From: Falsiroseomonas sp.
Lineage (GTDB): Bacteria > Pseudomonadota > Alphaproteobacteria > Acetobacterales > Acetobacteraceae
Direction of reading: 5' to 3'
Assembly (NCBI RefSeq): GCF_030695085.1
Contig: NZ_JAUYTS010000083.1
Span: 1 to 64,000, forward strand
DNA: 64,000 bases
The translations under genes were made by a program, and so were the position numbers. The notes below the pieces were generated by a model, which saw nothing but the letters and a program-made list of their open reading frames with translations, was not told the origin of the DNA and made no database searches. Shown here in pieces: positions 26,067-37,055 of the stretch. Numbering within the stretch: position 1 is the stretch's first letter; each line of letters starts with the position of its first letter.

Positions 26067-26097
26067 GACGGGCGCCGGCCTCGGCTCTGACCCGCCC

Positions 26098-27213
26098 ATG
26101 AGGAAGGCCCTCGTCATCGGCGGCGGCCTGCATGGCCTGTCCACCGCCTTGCACCTGGCCCGCACCCCCGGCTGGCAGGTCACGCTGCTGGAACGCCGCC
26201 ATGTCGGGCGGCATTCCAGCGGGGTGAATGCGGGCGGCGTGCGGCGCCTCGGCCGGGCGCTGCCGGAGATCGCGCTGTCGGTGGTGGCCGCCGAGATGTG
26301 GCACGGCATCACCGCGCTGGTCGGCGATGATTGCGGCTTCCGCGCCACCGGCCAGGTGAAGGTGGCCGAGAGCGAGGCCGACATGGCCAGGAACCACGCC
26401 CGCGTCGCCCAGGTCCGCGCCCTGGGCTGGACGCATGAGGAGGTGGTGGACCAGGCTGAGGTCCGCCGCCTGCTGCCGGCCGTGTCCCGCCACGTGGTCG
26501 GCGCCATCGTGACGCGGGATGATGGCTCGGCCGACCCGATGCGGACCGTCATGGCCTTCCGGCGTGCCGCGGAACAGGCCGGGGTGACGATCATCGAGGG
26601 CGTCGCCGTCAACGGGCTGGCGGCCACCGCCGATGGCACCATCCGCGTCGAAACCGACCACGGACCCCATGAGGCCGAGCGCGTCGCCAATTGCGCCGGC
26701 GCCTGGGCACCCGACCTCGCCGCATTGGCGGGCGAGACCATCCCCTGCGGCACCAAGGCCAGCATGATGATCGTGACGGAGCGCCTGCCGCCTTTCGTCG
26801 AGCCCACGGTGGGGGCGACCGCCCGGGCGCTGTCCTTCAAGCAGACGGCCGCCGGCACGGTGGTGATCGGCGGCGGGCACCAGGGCATCAATGACCGGGC
26901 GGCGGAAACCTCCTCCGTCCTGTTCGGCAGCCTGGCCTTCGCGGCCCGGATCGCCGCCGAAATATTCCCCTGCGTCGCCGGCGCGCGGATCATCCGCACC
27001 TGGACAGGCACCGAGGCGCGGCCGCCGGACGATATGCCGGTGATCGGCGAAAGCCGCAGCCTGCCGGGGCTGTTCCATTCCTTCGGCTTCTCCGGCCACG
27101 GCTTCCAGCTTTCGCCTGCGGCCGGCGCCGCGGTGGCGGAGCTGATGGCGCGCGGTGCCACCAACCTGCCGATCGCGCCCTTCACCCAGGACCGCTTCGC
27201 CATTCCGGCTTGA
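26098..27213 (+). CDS. DadA/HcnC-like FAD-dependent oxidoreductase
   Basis: 371 residues. N-terminal [19 protein letters not shown] (glycines at 8-13), a middle [11 protein letters not shown] stretch and the C-terminal [20 protein letters not shown] with [15 protein letters not shown] place it among DAAO-like subunits of opine/HcnC complexes. It is the second such subunit in this module: another stands before the 2Fe-2S gene. The gap to the large subunit is only 31 bases. It is likely the catalytic, substrate-oxidising partner of the 24660 protein. Confidence 0.87.
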   Translation: MRKALVIGGGLHGLSTALHLARTPGWQVTLLERRHVGRHSSGVNAGGVRRLGRALPEIALSVVAAEMWHGITALVGDDCGFRATGQVKVAESEADMARNHARVAQVRALGWTHEEVVDQAEVRRLLPAVSRHVVGAIVTRDDGSADPMRTVMAFRRAAEQAGVTIIEGVAVNGLAATADGTIRVETDHGPHEAERVANCAGAWAPDLAALAGETIPCGTKASMMIVTERLPPFVEPTVGATARALSFKQTAAGTVVIGGGHQGINDRAAETSSVLFGSLAFAARIAAEIFPCVAGARIIRTWTGTEARPPDDMPVIGESRSLPGLFHSFGFSGHGFQLSPAAGAAVAELMARGATNLPIAPFTQDRFAIPA

Positions 27214-27243
27214 TGCCGGCCGCTGGCTGGCGCAGGCTCGGCC

Positions 27244-28222
<979 letters not shown>

Positions 28223-28230
<8 letters not shown>

Positions 28231-28915
28231 TCCCGTCGGCCGCGTCGTCCTCATCACCGGCGGGTCCCGCGGCATCGGGCGGGAGGTGCTGCGCCGCCTG
28301 CATGGCTCCGGCTGGATGATCAGCGCCGGCATCCGCAGCGCCGGCAAGCTGGTCGCCGGGCCGGACCTCATGCTGCATCGCTGGGATGCGGAGAAGGAAG
28401 GCAGCGCGGAGGCCTGGGTGGCCGCCACCATGGCCCGCTTCGGCCGCATCGACGCCGTGGTGAACGCCGCCGGCATCAACCCGATGGCCCGCCTGCTGGA
28501 TGCGGATGAAACGCCGCATGACGCGATGTGGCAGGTCAACGTGAAGGCACCGATGCGCGTCATCCGCGCCGCCTGGCCGCATCTGATCGAAAGCGGGGAG
28601 GGGCGGGTGGTGAACCTCGCCTCGCTCTCCGGCAAGCGCGTGGCGAATGAGAACCTTGGCTATGCCATGAGCAAATTCGCCGTGGTGGCGCTGACGCAGG
28701 AGGTGCGCCGGCTGGGCTGGGAACACGGCATCCGCGCCACCGCGATCTGCCCCGGCTTCGTGCAGACGGAAATGACCCTGCACGCGAAATACCCACGGGA
28801 GGCGATGAGCCGGCCGGAGGATGTGGCCACCCTGGTCGAGATGGTGCTGCGCCTGCCCAACACCGCGGCGGTCGGCGAGATCAAGGTGAATTGCCGCTTC
28901 GAGGCGCTTCTGTGA
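28223..28915 (+). CDS. Short-chain dehydrogenase/reductase (SDR)
   Basis: 230-residue classical SDR with TGGSRGIG at 12-19, NAAG near 81-84, Ser in NLASLSGK and catalytic Tyr147-x3-Lys151. It may reduce or oxidise the keto or hydroxy product of the neighbouring flavin dehydrogenase. The gene begins within the DppD-like ATPase gene and ends in a GTGA overlap with the next 2Fe-2S subunit. It is therefore embedded in the operon and unlikely to be a passenger. Confidence 0.9.
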
Positions 28916-29187
28916 CGGCCATCCGCCTGGTTGACCAGGACCGGCCCGCGCTCATCTTCACGGTCGATGGCGTGGAAGTCCCGGCCAAGCAGGGCGATAC
29001 GCTGTTGACGGCGATGCTGACGGCCGGCCTCGGCCATGTCCGCACCAGCGAATTCGGCGATGGCGGCCGGGCCGGCTTCTGCTGGATGGGCGCCTGCCAG
29101 GATTGCTGGGTGGTGGTGGTGGGGAAGGGCGTTCGGCGTGCCTGCACGACATTGGTCGAAACCGGGATTGAGGTGATCAGGCGATGA
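28912..29187 (+). CDS. 2Fe-2S small subunit of opine/HcnA-type dehydrogenase (second copy)
   Basis: 91 residues with Cys57-x4-Cys62-x2-Cys65 and Cys78, the same short plant-ferredoxin pattern as the subunit at 24367. The rest of the sequence differs, so this is not a recent duplicate. GTG start at 28912 overlaps the SDR stop (GTGA); its own stop overlaps the large subunit ATG (ATGA). It should carry electrons within the second dehydrogenase complex. Confidence 0.87.
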   Translation: MTAIRLVDQDRPALIFTVDGVEVPAKQGDTLLTAMLTAGLGHVRTSEFGDGGRAGFCWMGACQDCWVVVVGKGVRRACTTLVETGIEVIRR

Positions 29188-30542
29188 AGGTTGTGGTTGT
29201 TGGCGCCGGTCCGGCCGGTATCCGCGCGGTGGAGCAATTGGTGCGCGCGGGCGTGTTCCCGACCTGGATCGAGGAAGGCCCGGATGGCGGCGGCCGCATC
29301 ACGCAGCGCCCGCCGGCTGAATTCAGCCGCAGCCACGCCGCGCTATACGGCGCCGATGCCGGCCGCGCCAAGCGCCTGCATGCGGCGCTCGATTCCCTCA
29401 AGGCGCGCGTCGATTGGCGGCCGGACACGCTGGTCTGGAACATCCGCCCCGATGCCAGGGTGCTGCACACCCTGACCAATGGCGCGGCGCAGGATGAGGT
29501 GTCCTATGATGCCGTCATCCTCTGCACCGGCGCGATGGACCGGGTGCTGCCGCTGCCGGGCTGGACGCTGCCGGGCGCCACCACGCTGGGCGGCGCGCAG
29601 ACGGCGCTGAAGTCGCAGGGAGTGGGCATCGGCGCGAACCCCGTTCTGATCGGCACCGGGCCGCTGCTGTGGCTGACCGCGCTGCAATACGCCAAGGCCG
29701 GTGCCAAGCCCGCCGCGGTGCTCGACACCACGGACCTGCTGACCAAGGCGCGCTTCGGCGGCGGCATGCTGTGGAACATCCCGACGCTGCTGCGCGGCAT
29801 GGGCCTCTACGCCAGCCTGAAGCTGCGCGGCGTGAAGATGTATGAGGATGTGACGCCGCTGGCGATCGAGGGCGTGGACAAGGTGACTGCCGTGCATTGG
29901 CGCGACGCCGCCTGGAAGGAACATGTCACCCCCTGCGATGCGGTGGCGCTCGGCTGGGGCCTGAAGCCGGAGGCGCAGCTGGCCGACCTCGCCGGCGTGC
30001 CCTTCGACTATGACGACACGCAGCAGAACTGGGTGCCGCGCAAGGATGCCGCCGGGCGGTCCCCTGTGGCGGGCGTGTACCTGGCCGGCGATGGCGCAGG
30101 CATTGGCGGCGTGGATGTCGCGGAACTGGGCGGCGCGCGCGCCGCGCTGGCATTGCTGGCGGATGCGAAGCTGCCGTCCGACATGGCGCTGAGCAAGCAT
30201 CTCGACGGCAGGCTGCGGACCGAGCGCCGCTTCCGTGCGGCGCTGGAGCGCGCCTTCCCCTACCCGGCGCGCCTCGCGTCGCGGATGGAGGACAGCACCT
30301 CCGTCTGCCGCTGCGAGGTGATCACGGCGGGCGAGCTGCGCGCCGCCGCGGCGGCGGAGGCGCCGGAGCTGAACCGCGCCAAGGCCTTCTCCCGCGTCGG
30401 GATGGGGCGCTGCCAGGGGCGGCTCTGCGGCACGCCGGCCGCCGCCGTACTGGCCCGCGCGCTGGCCGTAGAGGTGCCGGAGGTCGGCCGCCTGCGCGGC
30501 CAGCCGCCGGTGAAGCCGGTGCCGCTGCAACAGGTGGGGTGA
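29184..30542 (+). CDS. FAD/NAD(P)-binding large subunit with C-terminal four-Cys domain (second copy)
   Basis: 452 residues. It opens with KVVVVGAGPAGIRAVEQLV, has GANPVLIGTGPLLWLTALQ in the middle, and ends with a BFD-like iron-sulfur domain (Cys375-x-Cys377, Cys410, Cys415). Same layout as the protein at 24660 but about half-different in visible sequence. It matches HcnB or the opine oxidase alpha subunit. It is the second gene of the second module, between the 2Fe-2S and DadA-like genes, with overlapping junctions on both sides. Confidence 0.88.
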   Translation: MKVVVVGAGPAGIRAVEQLVRAGVFPTWIEEGPDGGGRITQRPPAEFSRSHAALYGADAGRAKRLHAALDSLKARVDWRPDTLVWNIRPDARVLHTLTNGAAQDEVSYDAVILCTGAMDRVLPLPGWTLPGATTLGGAQTALKSQGVGIGANPVLIGTGPLLWLTALQYAKAGAKPAAVLDTTDLLTKARFGGGMLWNIPTLLRGMGLYASLKLRGVKMYEDVTPLAIEGVDKVTAVHWRDAAWKEHVTPCDAVALGWGLKPEAQLADLAGVPFDYDDTQQNWVPRKDAAGRSPVAGVYLAGDGAGIGGVDVAELGGARAALALLADAKLPSDMALSKHLDGRLRTERRFRAALERAFPYPARLASRMEDSTSVCRCEVITAGELRAAAAAEAPELNRAKAFSRVGMGRCQGRLCGTPAAAVLARALAVEVPEVGRLRGQPPVKPVPLQQVG

Positions 30543-31660
30543 TGACGCGTGCCGATGTGCTGGTCATTGGCGGCGGCGGCGCGGGGTGTTCCGCGGCGCT
30601 GCACCTGGCGCAGCGTGGCGTGCGGGTGGTGCTGCTGGAACGTGGGCTGGTCGGTGGCCAGGCCACGGGGGTGAATTACGGCGGGGTGCGCCAGCAGGGG
30701 CGCCACCCGGCCGGCCTGCCGCTGGCGCGCAAATCGCGCGAGATCTGGTCGCGCATCACCGAACTCACCGGCAGCGACATCGAATTCGACCCCTGCGGCC
30801 ATCTGAAGCTGGCGCGCAGCGCGGAAGATGAGGCGGAGCTGCTGCGTTGGAACGCGCTGGCCGCCGAGCACGGCCTGCGCCCGCGCATGATCGGCCGCAA
30901 CGCCATTCGCGAACAGCACCCCTATTTCAGCGATGTCGTCATCGCCGGCAGCCTGATGGAGGAGGATGGCAGCGCCAATCCGCGCCTGCTCGCCCCGGCG
31001 CTCGCCCGCGCCGCGCGTGCCGCCGGCGCCGATATCCGCGAGCATCATGCGGTGACGACGCTGGACCATGACGGCAGCGCCTTCGAGGTGATGGCCAATG
31101 GCCAGCGCTTCACCGCCCCCTGGCTGCTGAACTGTGCCGGCTTCTGGGGCGGCGCCATCGCGGCCCGCTTCGGGGAGCCGGTGCCGATCGAGAAGCTGCA
31201 CCCGAACATGCTGGTGACGGAGCCGCTGCCCTATTTCCTGCGCGAAAGCCTGGGCGTGGTCGGTGGTGATCTGTATCTGCGGCAGATTCCGCGCGGCAAC
31301 ATCATCTTCGGCGGCGGCCGCGGCGAGAGCGATGCCGAGATCCGCGTGACGCGGCCGCGCCCCGATGCCGCCTTTGGTGCAATGCAGCGCGCCATTGCCG
31401 TGATCCCCCGCCTCCGGGACGCCATGGTGATCCGCAGCTGGACCGGCACGGATGGCGAGATGCCGGACCACTTCCCGGTGCTCGGCGCATCGCGCACCAC
31501 GCCGGGCCTGCTGCACGCCTTCGGCTTCTGCGGCGAGGGGTTCCAGACCGGTCCGGGCGTCGGCGCCGTGCTGTCGGAGCTGGTGATGGACGGCGCCACC
31601 GAGGTTCCGCTCGACGCTTTCGATATCGGACGCTTCACGGCAGCCTCCGGAGCGGTCTAA
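30542..31660 (+). CDS. DadA/HcnC-like FAD-dependent oxidoreductase (second module)
   Basis: 372 residues. N-terminal DVLVIGGGGAGCSAALHLAQ (glycines at 10-15), ATGVNYGGVRQQGRHP near 40 and C-terminal VIRSWTGTDGEMPDHFPVLG with GFCGEGFQTGPGVG identify a DAAO-type subunit of opine oxidase/HcnC complexes. The ATG shares one base with the large subunit stop; an in-frame GTG immediately upstream is possible. It should be the substrate-oxidising subunit of the second complex. A binding-protein gene follows after 32 bases. Confidence 0.88.
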   Translation: MTRADVLVIGGGGAGCSAALHLAQRGVRVVLLERGLVGGQATGVNYGGVRQQGRHPAGLPLARKSREIWSRITELTGSDIEFDPCGHLKLARSAEDEAELLRWNALAAEHGLRPRMIGRNAIREQHPYFSDVVIAGSLMEEDGSANPRLLAPALARAARAAGADIREHHAVTTLDHDGSAFEVMANGQRFTAPWLLNCAGFWGGAIAARFGEPVPIEKLHPNMLVTEPLPYFLRESLGVVGGDLYLRQIPRGNIIFGGGRGESDAEIRVTRPRPDAAFGAMQRAIAVIPRLRDAMVIRSWTGTDGEMPDHFPVLGASRTTPGLLHAFGFCGEGFQTGPGVGAVLSELVMDGATEVPLDAFDIGRFTAASGAV

Positions 31661-31692
31661 GCTCCCCGGCAAGGCAAACGGGGAATAATTTC

Positions 31693-33252
31693 ATGCGGGG
31701 ATTTCGGGCGGCGCTGCTTGGCAGTGCCCTGGCCGTGGCATCGGCCATCGGATTCAACACGAGCGCCATGGCACAGGGCCAGACGCTGCGCGTCGGCATG
31801 GCGGCGCAGGATGTCGGGCGGCTCGACCCGCATTTCGCCGTCTCCACCATCGATCGCGTCGTGGTGGCGTGGATGTTCAACGGGCTGGTGCGCTTCAAGC
31901 CCGGCTCCATCAACCCGGCCGAGATCGAGTCTGACCTGGCCGAACGCTGGGAAAGCAGCGCCGACGGCAAGACCTGGACCTTCCACCTGCGCCGCGGCGT
32001 GCAGTTCCACGGCGGCTTCGGCGAGCTGACGGCCGATGACGTGGTGTTTTCGCTGAAGAAGGCCGGCACCGCGGCGACCAGCGCCTTCTCCGCCGATTAC
32101 CGCGCGCTCGAGACCATCGAGGCGGTGGACAGCCACACCGTCCGCATCGTGCTGCGGGAAAACATCCCGAGCCTGCTCGGCATCCTGACCAATTATGCGG
32201 GCGGCTACATCGTCTCGAAGCGCGCGGTTGAGGAGCGGGGCGATACCTTCGTGCGTAACCCCATCGGCACCGGCCCCTTCGCGCTGGACCGCGTGACGCC
32301 GAACCAGTCGGCGGAACTGGTGGCCCATGCGGGGTATTTCCGTGGCGCGCCGCAGATCGGGCGTATCAGCTACCGCTTCATCCCCTCCGACGCCTCCCGC
32401 GACCTGGCCTTCCAGAACCGGGAGCTGGACGTGAATTACGGCCGCGCCGACCAGACCTGGCTGAACCGCACCCGCGCCGTGCCCAACACGGTGGTGGATG
32501 TGTTCGAGCCGGGTGAGCTCGCCATCATCAACCTCAACACCAACCAGCCGCCCTTCAACGACATCCGCATCCGCCAGGCGATGGCCCATGCGGTGAACCG
32601 GGCGGAGCTGGTGCGCTTCCGCGGCCAGGATGTGGCGCGCGAGGGCCAGTCTCTGGTGCCACGCGGCTATCTCGGCTTCAGCGCCGATAACGGCCTGCTG
32701 CCGGCGGACCCGGCGCGGGCACGTGCGCTGCTGGCAGAGGCCGGGCATCCGAACGGCATCACCATCCGCGCCATCCACACGCAGCTGCCCGAAATGCTGA
32801 ACATGATGCAGGTGGTGCAGCAGCAGCTGCGCCGGTCCGGCATCACGCTCGACCTTCAGGTGGTGGAACACGCGACCTTCCACCAGCAGATCCGCCAGGA
32901 CCTGTCGCCGATGGTCTATTACTCCGCCGCGCGCTTCCCGGTGGCGGACATCTATCTGACGCAGTTCTTCCATGGCCGGTCGCGCGTGCGCACGCCGACC
33001 GCGGTGACCAACTTCTCGCATTGCGACCAGGCGGACAGCCAGATCGATGCGGCGCGGGTCAGCACCGATGTGGAGGAGCAGAAGCGCCTGTGGGCGGAGG
33101 CGCAGCGCATCCTGGTGCAGAATGTCTGCGGCGTGCCGCTGATCGAGACGCTGCTGGTCTTCGCCCGCCGTGCGGATCTGGACTATGGCTATGAGCTGAA
33201 GGGGTCGATGAGCCTCGGCCCGCTGATCACCGAAGCGACCCGGCTGCGGTGA
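31693..33252 (+). CDS. ABC transporter substrate-binding protein, family 5
   Basis: 519 residues with a signal peptide (MRGFRAALLGSALAVASAIG through an A-M-A-Q site). Family 5 signatures include IESDLAERWESSADGKTWTF near 77, GVQFHGGFGELTADDVVFSL and the NDIRIRQAMAHAVN segment near 290. It delivers a peptide- or opine-like ligand to the permeases encoded directly downstream. GGGGAATAATTTC before the ATG provides the ribosome-binding site. Visible sequence is related to the binding protein at 21660, so both may feed one permease. Confidence 0.93.
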   Translation: MRGFRAALLGSALAVASAIGFNTSAMAQGQTLRVGMAAQDVGRLDPHFAVSTIDRVVVAWMFNGLVRFKPGSINPAEIESDLAERWESSADGKTWTFHLRRGVQFHGGFGELTADDVVFSLKKAGTAATSAFSADYRALETIEAVDSHTVRIVLRENIPSLLGILTNYAGGYIVSKRAVEERGDTFVRNPIGTGPFALDRVTPNQSAELVAHAGYFRGAPQIGRISYRFIPSDASRDLAFQNRELDVNYGRADQTWLNRTRAVPNTVVDVFEPGELAIINLNTNQPPFNDIRIRQAMAHAVNRAELVRFRGQDVAREGQSLVPRGYLGFSADNGLLPADPARARALLAEAGHPNGITIRAIHTQLPEMLNMMQVVQQQLRRSGITLDLQVVEHATFHQQIRQDLSPMVYYSAARFPVADIYLTQFFHGRSRVRTPTAVTNFSHCDQADSQIDAARVSTDVEEQKRLWAEAQRILVQNVCGVPLIETLLVFARRADLDYGYELKGSMSLGPLITEATRLR

Positions 33253-33283
33253 GGATGCATAGGCGCCTCGGGGCCAAGCGGAC

Positions 33284-34225
33284 ATGACCGGCTTCGTCCT
33301 GCGGCGCCTGCTGGCCGCGGTACCGACGCTGATCGCGGTGCTGACGCTGGTCTTCATCATCGTCCGCATCGTGCCCGGCGACCCGGCGCTGGTGATCCTG
33401 GGCGACCAGGCGACGCCGGAAGCGATCGCGGCGCTGCGCACCCGGCTGGGTTTGGACCGGTCGTTGTGGGCGCAGTATTTCAGCTTCATCACCAGCGCGC
33501 TGGTCGGTGACTTCGGCGTTTCCATGGTCACCGGCCGGTCGATCATGGCCGAGGTCGGCGCGGTGCTGCCGCATACGATCGACCTGACCCTGGCCTCGAT
33601 GATCTTCGGCATCGTCATCGGCGTGCCGGTCGGCATCTGGGCGGCGCTGCATCGCAATGGCGTGGTCGATGTGGCGGCGCGGGTGCTGTCGCTGCTCGGC
33701 CTGTCCTTTCCGGTCTTTGTCTCCGGCATTTTCCTTCTGCTGGCGTTTTCGCTGCATTGGCGCTGGTTTCCCGTCATCGGCAGCGCCGACCTGTCCGATT
33801 ACGGGGACCGGCTGCACAAGCTGGTGCTGCCGACGGTGGCGCTCGGGCTGGTGATGGCGGCCTACATCACGCGGGTGACGCGCAGCGCCATGCTGCAATC
33901 GCTCGGTGAGGACTACATCCGCACGGCGCGCGCGAAGGGCGTGCCGTGGCGCCGCGTGGTCTGGGTGCATGGGCTGCGCAACGCCTCGATCCCCATCGTC
34001 ACCGTGGTGGGGCTGTATGTCGGCATCCTGCTCGGCAATTCCGTGTTGACGGAGATCGTCTTCAACCGGCCGGGTCTGGGCAAAATCATCGTCGGCGCGC
34101 TGAACCAGCGCGACTACACGATGCTGCAGGGATTGATGGTGATCTACTGCTTCCTGATCGTCGTGGTGAACCTCATCACCGATCTGCTCTATGGCGTGAT
34201 TGACCCCCGGGTGAAGGCGGAATGA
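33284..34225 (+). CDS. Dipeptide-type ABC permease, DppB-like
   Basis: 313 residues, six predicted helices. The N-terminal FVLRRLLAAVPTLIAVLTLVF is typical of DppB/OppB. The EAA-type cytoplasmic loop is GEDYIRTARAKGVPWRRVVW near 208-227. It forms the channel with the DppC-like protein. It follows the binding-protein gene by 31 bases and overlaps the next permease by ATGA. Confidence 0.94.
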   Translation: MTGFVLRRLLAAVPTLIAVLTLVFIIVRIVPGDPALVILGDQATPEAIAALRTRLGLDRSLWAQYFSFITSALVGDFGVSMVTGRSIMAEVGAVLPHTIDLTLASMIFGIVIGVPVGIWAALHRNGVVDVAARVLSLLGLSFPVFVSGIFLLLAFSLHWRWFPVIGSADLSDYGDRLHKLVLPTVALGLVMAAYITRVTRSAMLQSLGEDYIRTARAKGVPWRRVVWVHGLRNASIPIVTVVGLYVGILLGNSVLTEIVFNRPGLGKIIVGALNQRDYTMLQGLMVIYCFLIVVVNLITDLLYGVIDPRVKAE

Positions 34226-35100
34226 GCACCACACAGGAACTGGTGGCACCGCCCGCGCCCGCCGGCTGGAAGCGTGCGCTGGGCAAGGCGCGCAGCAATC
34301 CGACCACGGCGGTGGGCGTGGTGATCTGCATCATCATCATGGCGGCCGCCATCCTCGCCCCCTGGGTCGCGCCCTATGACCCGGCCGACCAGGACATCTT
34401 CAACCGCCTGCAGCCGCCCTCGGCCGAGTTCTGGCTGGGCACGGACCAGTTCGGGCGGGACATCCTCTCGCGCCTGATGTGGGGCGGGCGAATCTCGCTG
34501 ACCGTCTCGCTCGGCGCCATCTTCGCCGCCGCCATCATCGGCGGCGCCATCGGCCTGATCTCCGGCTATATCGGCGGCCGGTTCGACCTGTTCGTGATGC
34601 AGGTGATGGATGTGCTGCTGTCCTTCCCCTCGCTCATCCTCGGGCTGATCGTGGTGGCGCTGCTGGGGCCGGAGTTGATCAATCTGGTGGTGGCCATCGC
34701 GCTGACTGCCATCGCCCCCTTCGCCCGCGTCGCCCGCGCGCCGACCATGGCGCTGAAGGAACGCGCCTTCGTCGAGGCCGGGCGCGCGCTCGGCTTCAGC
34801 CACACCCGCGTGCTGTTCCGCCATATCCTGCCCAACATCATGTCGGAGGTGATGGTGATGGGCACGCTGTGGCTGGCGACCGCGGTGCGTGTCGAGGCGT
34901 CCCTGTCCTTCATCGGCCTCGGCGTGAAGCCGCCGACCGCGACCTGGGGCGGCATGACCCGTGATGGCTTCGAGAATATCCTGGATGCGCCCTGGCTCGC
35001 CGTGTTCCCGGGCCTCGCCATCCTGTTCCTGGTGCTCGGGCTGAACATGGTGGGGGATGGGCTGCGCGATGCGACCGACCCGAAGCTGAGGAACGAATGA
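34222..35100 (+). CDS. Dipeptide-type ABC permease, DppC-like
   Basis: 292 residues. A short N-terminal cytoplasmic part precedes a first helix (VGVVICIIIMAAAILAPWV), then the hallmark GTDQFGRDILSRLMWGGRISL of DppC/OppC and five further helices. The EAA loop ERAFVEAGRALGFSHTRVLF is near 179-198. It pairs with the DppB-like permease. ATGA overlaps at both ends tie it to the permease before and the ATPase after. Confidence 0.94.
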   Translation: MSTTQELVAPPAPAGWKRALGKARSNPTTAVGVVICIIIMAAAILAPWVAPYDPADQDIFNRLQPPSAEFWLGTDQFGRDILSRLMWGGRISLTVSLGAIFAAAIIGGAIGLISGYIGGRFDLFVMQVMDVLLSFPSLILGLIVVALLGPELINLVVAIALTAIAPFARVARAPTMALKERAFVEAGRALGFSHTRVLFRHILPNIMSEVMVMGTLWLATAVRVEASLSFIGLGVKPPTATWGGMTRDGFENILDAPWLAVFPGLAILFLVLGLNMVGDGLRDATDPKLRNE

Positions 35101-36071
35101 CCGCACCCGTCCTCATCGTCGAAGGTCTCCGGAAGCATTTCGTCGCGAAGAAGGGGTTTCCAAAACCGCGCACCATCCGCGTGCGGGCGGTGGAGGATAT
35201 CTCCTTCACCATCCATGCCGGGGAGGCCTTTGGCCTGGTCGGTGAGTCCGGCTGCGGCAAATCCACCGCCGCCCGCGCCCTGCTGCGGCTGATCGAACCC
35301 GATGCCGGCACCGTCACCTGGAAGGGGGAGAATGTCCTCACCGCCAAGGGTGCGGCGCTGAAGGCGCTGCGCCGGCGCATGCAGATCGTATTCCAGGACC
35401 CCTATTCCTCGCTCGATCCTCGGCAATCCATTGGCAGCGCGCTGATGGAGCCGATGCATGTGCATGGCCTGGCGGAAGGCCAGGAAGCCCGCCGCCGTGC
35501 CGGTGCGCTGCTTGAGGAGGTGGGCCTGCCGCCGGCCGCGCTGGATCGCTTCCCGCATGAATTCAGCGGCGGCCAGCGCCAGCGCATCGGCATCGCCCGC
35601 GCGCTGACGGTGGAGCCGGAGCTGATCGTGGCGGATGAGCCGGTCTCGGCGCTCGATGTCTCGGTGCAGGCGCAGGTGCTGCTGCTGATGCAGGATCTGC
35701 GCAAGCGCCGCGGCCTGTCCTTCCTGTTCGTCAGCCATGACCTGTCCGTGGTGCGCTGGTTCTGCGACCGCGTGGCAGTGATGTATCTCGGCCGCATTGT
35801 GGAGGAAGGTCCGGCCGGCCGCGTGCTGGCCAACCCGATGCACCCCTACGCGCAGATGCTGCGCGATGCCTCCCCGGTGCCGGACCCGGCGCGGCGCGGC
35901 GTGCTGCCGCGCATCATCGGGGAAATCCCATCAGCCGCGAATCCGCCGCCGGGCTGCCCCTTCCACCCGCGCTGCGTCCACGCCATGCCGCAATGCAGCC
36001 AGGTGATGCCGGGCTGGACGCTGGCAGCGGGCGACAACCAGGGCGGGGTCGCCTGCCACCTGCACGGCTGA
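35097..36071 (+). CDS. Dipeptide-type ABC transporter ATPase, DppF-like
   Basis: 324 residues. Walker [10 protein letters not shown] is at 49-57, the signature FSGGQRQRIGIARAL and Walker B LIVADEPVSALD follow, and there is a C-terminal oligopeptide-type tail with CPFHPRCVHAMPQC. It is the partner of the DppD-like ATPase at 27244, completing a five-part importer (binding protein, two permeases, two ATPases). It is the last gene of the plus-strand array and converges on a Bug gene 15 bases away. Confidence 0.94.
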   Translation: MTAPVLIVEGLRKHFVAKKGFPKPRTIRVRAVEDISFTIHAGEAFGLVGESGCGKSTAARALLRLIEPDAGTVTWKGENVLTAKGAALKALRRRMQIVFQDPYSSLDPRQSIGSALMEPMHVHGLAEGQEARRRAGALLEEVGLPPAALDRFPHEFSGGQRQRIGIARALTVEPELIVADEPVSALDVSVQAQVLLLMQDLRKRRGLSFLFVSHDLSVVRWFCDRVAVMYLGRIVEEGPAGRVLANPMHPYAQMLRDASPVPDPARRGVLPRIIGEIPSAANPPPGCPFHPRCVHAMPQCSQVMPGWTLAAGDNQGGVACHLHG

Positions 36072-36086
36072 GGCGCCGCCGGCCGT

Positions 36087-37055
36087 TCACTCCACGCGCG
36101 CGCCGGAAAGCTGGACGGCGCGCTGCCACTTCGCCAATTCCGCTGCATGGAAGGCCGTGGTGGTGGCGGCGTCGCTGCCAATGACGGTGGCGCCCAGCGC
36201 CTGCAGCCTTTCCCGCACGGCTGGCCTGGCCAGCGACGCCTGCATCTCCGCCGACAGCCGCTGCACAATGGCGGGCGGCGTGCCTGCGGGGGCGAAGACG
36301 ATCACCCAGGCCGCGGCATCGAAGCCGGCCACCGTCTCCGCCACCGCCGGCACCTCCGGCAGCATCGCCGCGCGCGTGCCCGAGGTGACGGCGATGGCGC
36401 GAAGCTGGCCGGAGGAGAGGAAACCGGGCAGGGAGGGCAGGCCTTCGATCGTCACCTGCACCTCGCCCTGCATCACCGCCTGGATGGCCGGCGCACCGCC
36501 GCGAAAGGGGATGTGCGTCATCTCGATGCCGGTTGCGGCGCGCACCAGTTCGAAGGCCAGATGGCTGGTGGAGCCGGCGCCGGAGGTTGCGAAATTCAAC
36601 GCGCCGGGCCGCGCCTGCGCCGCCTGCACCAGGTCGCCCAGGCTGCGGATCGGGCTGTTCGGGTTCACCACCATCACCTGGGGAAAGGACACCAGGTGGC
36701 TGACCGCGACGAAATCCTCGACCCGGTAGGGCAGGCTGCGGAACAGGAAGGGGTTGATCGCCATGGTGCCGGGCGAGCCAACCAGCAGCGTGGCACCATC
36801 CGGCCGCGCGCGCGCCACGAAATCCGTGCCGATATTGCCGGAGGCGCCGGTGCGGTTTTCGACGATGAAGGGCGTTCCAAGCCGCTCCGACAGATCCTGC
36901 GCCACCAGGCGAATCACCACATCCACGGCCGATCCGGCGGCGAAGGGATTGACGCAGCGCACCGGCCGGTCGGGCAGGCCCTGTGCCCGGGCGGGCCGCA
37001 CCGGCAGGGCGAGGCCGGCGGCGATCAGGTGGCGGCGTGCGATACCCGCTTTCAT
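36087..37055 (-). CDS. Bug-family (TctC-like) periplasmic binding receptor
   Basis: 322 residues with a signal containing an Arg pair (GIARRHLIAAGLALPV) and cleavage around A-R-A-Q. Bug marks are PDRPVRCVNPFAAGSAVD, ENRTGASGNIGTD and FATSGAGSTSHLAFELV. The ligand loop has P-F-A-A-G-S in place of the common G-G pair. It is divergent from a fumarate-reductase-like flavoprotein gene (205-base gap). It could bind a dicarboxylate or tricarboxylate handled by that enzyme, which is inference from position. Confidence 0.9.
   Translation of the reverse strand: MKAGIARRHLIAAGLALPVRPARAQGLPDRPVRCVNPFAAGSAVDVVIRLVAQDLSERLGTPFIVENRTGASGNIGTDFVARARPDGATLLVGSPGTMAINPFLFRSLPYRVEDFVAVSHLVSFPQVMVVNPNSPIRSLGDLVQAAQARPGALNFATSGAGSTSHLAFELVRAATGIEMTHIPFRGGAPAIQAVMQGEVQVTIEGLPSLPGFLSSGQLRAIAVTSGTRAAMLPEVPAVAETVAGFDAAAWVIVFAPAGTPPAIVQRLSAEMQASLARPAVRERLQALGATVIGSDAATTTAFHAAELAKWQRAVQLSGARVE

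Noticed and set aside
31657..33777. Long minus-strand frame across the binding protein and permease genes
   Set aside because: The plus strand encodes recognisable ABC components with proper motifs; the antisense translation has none.
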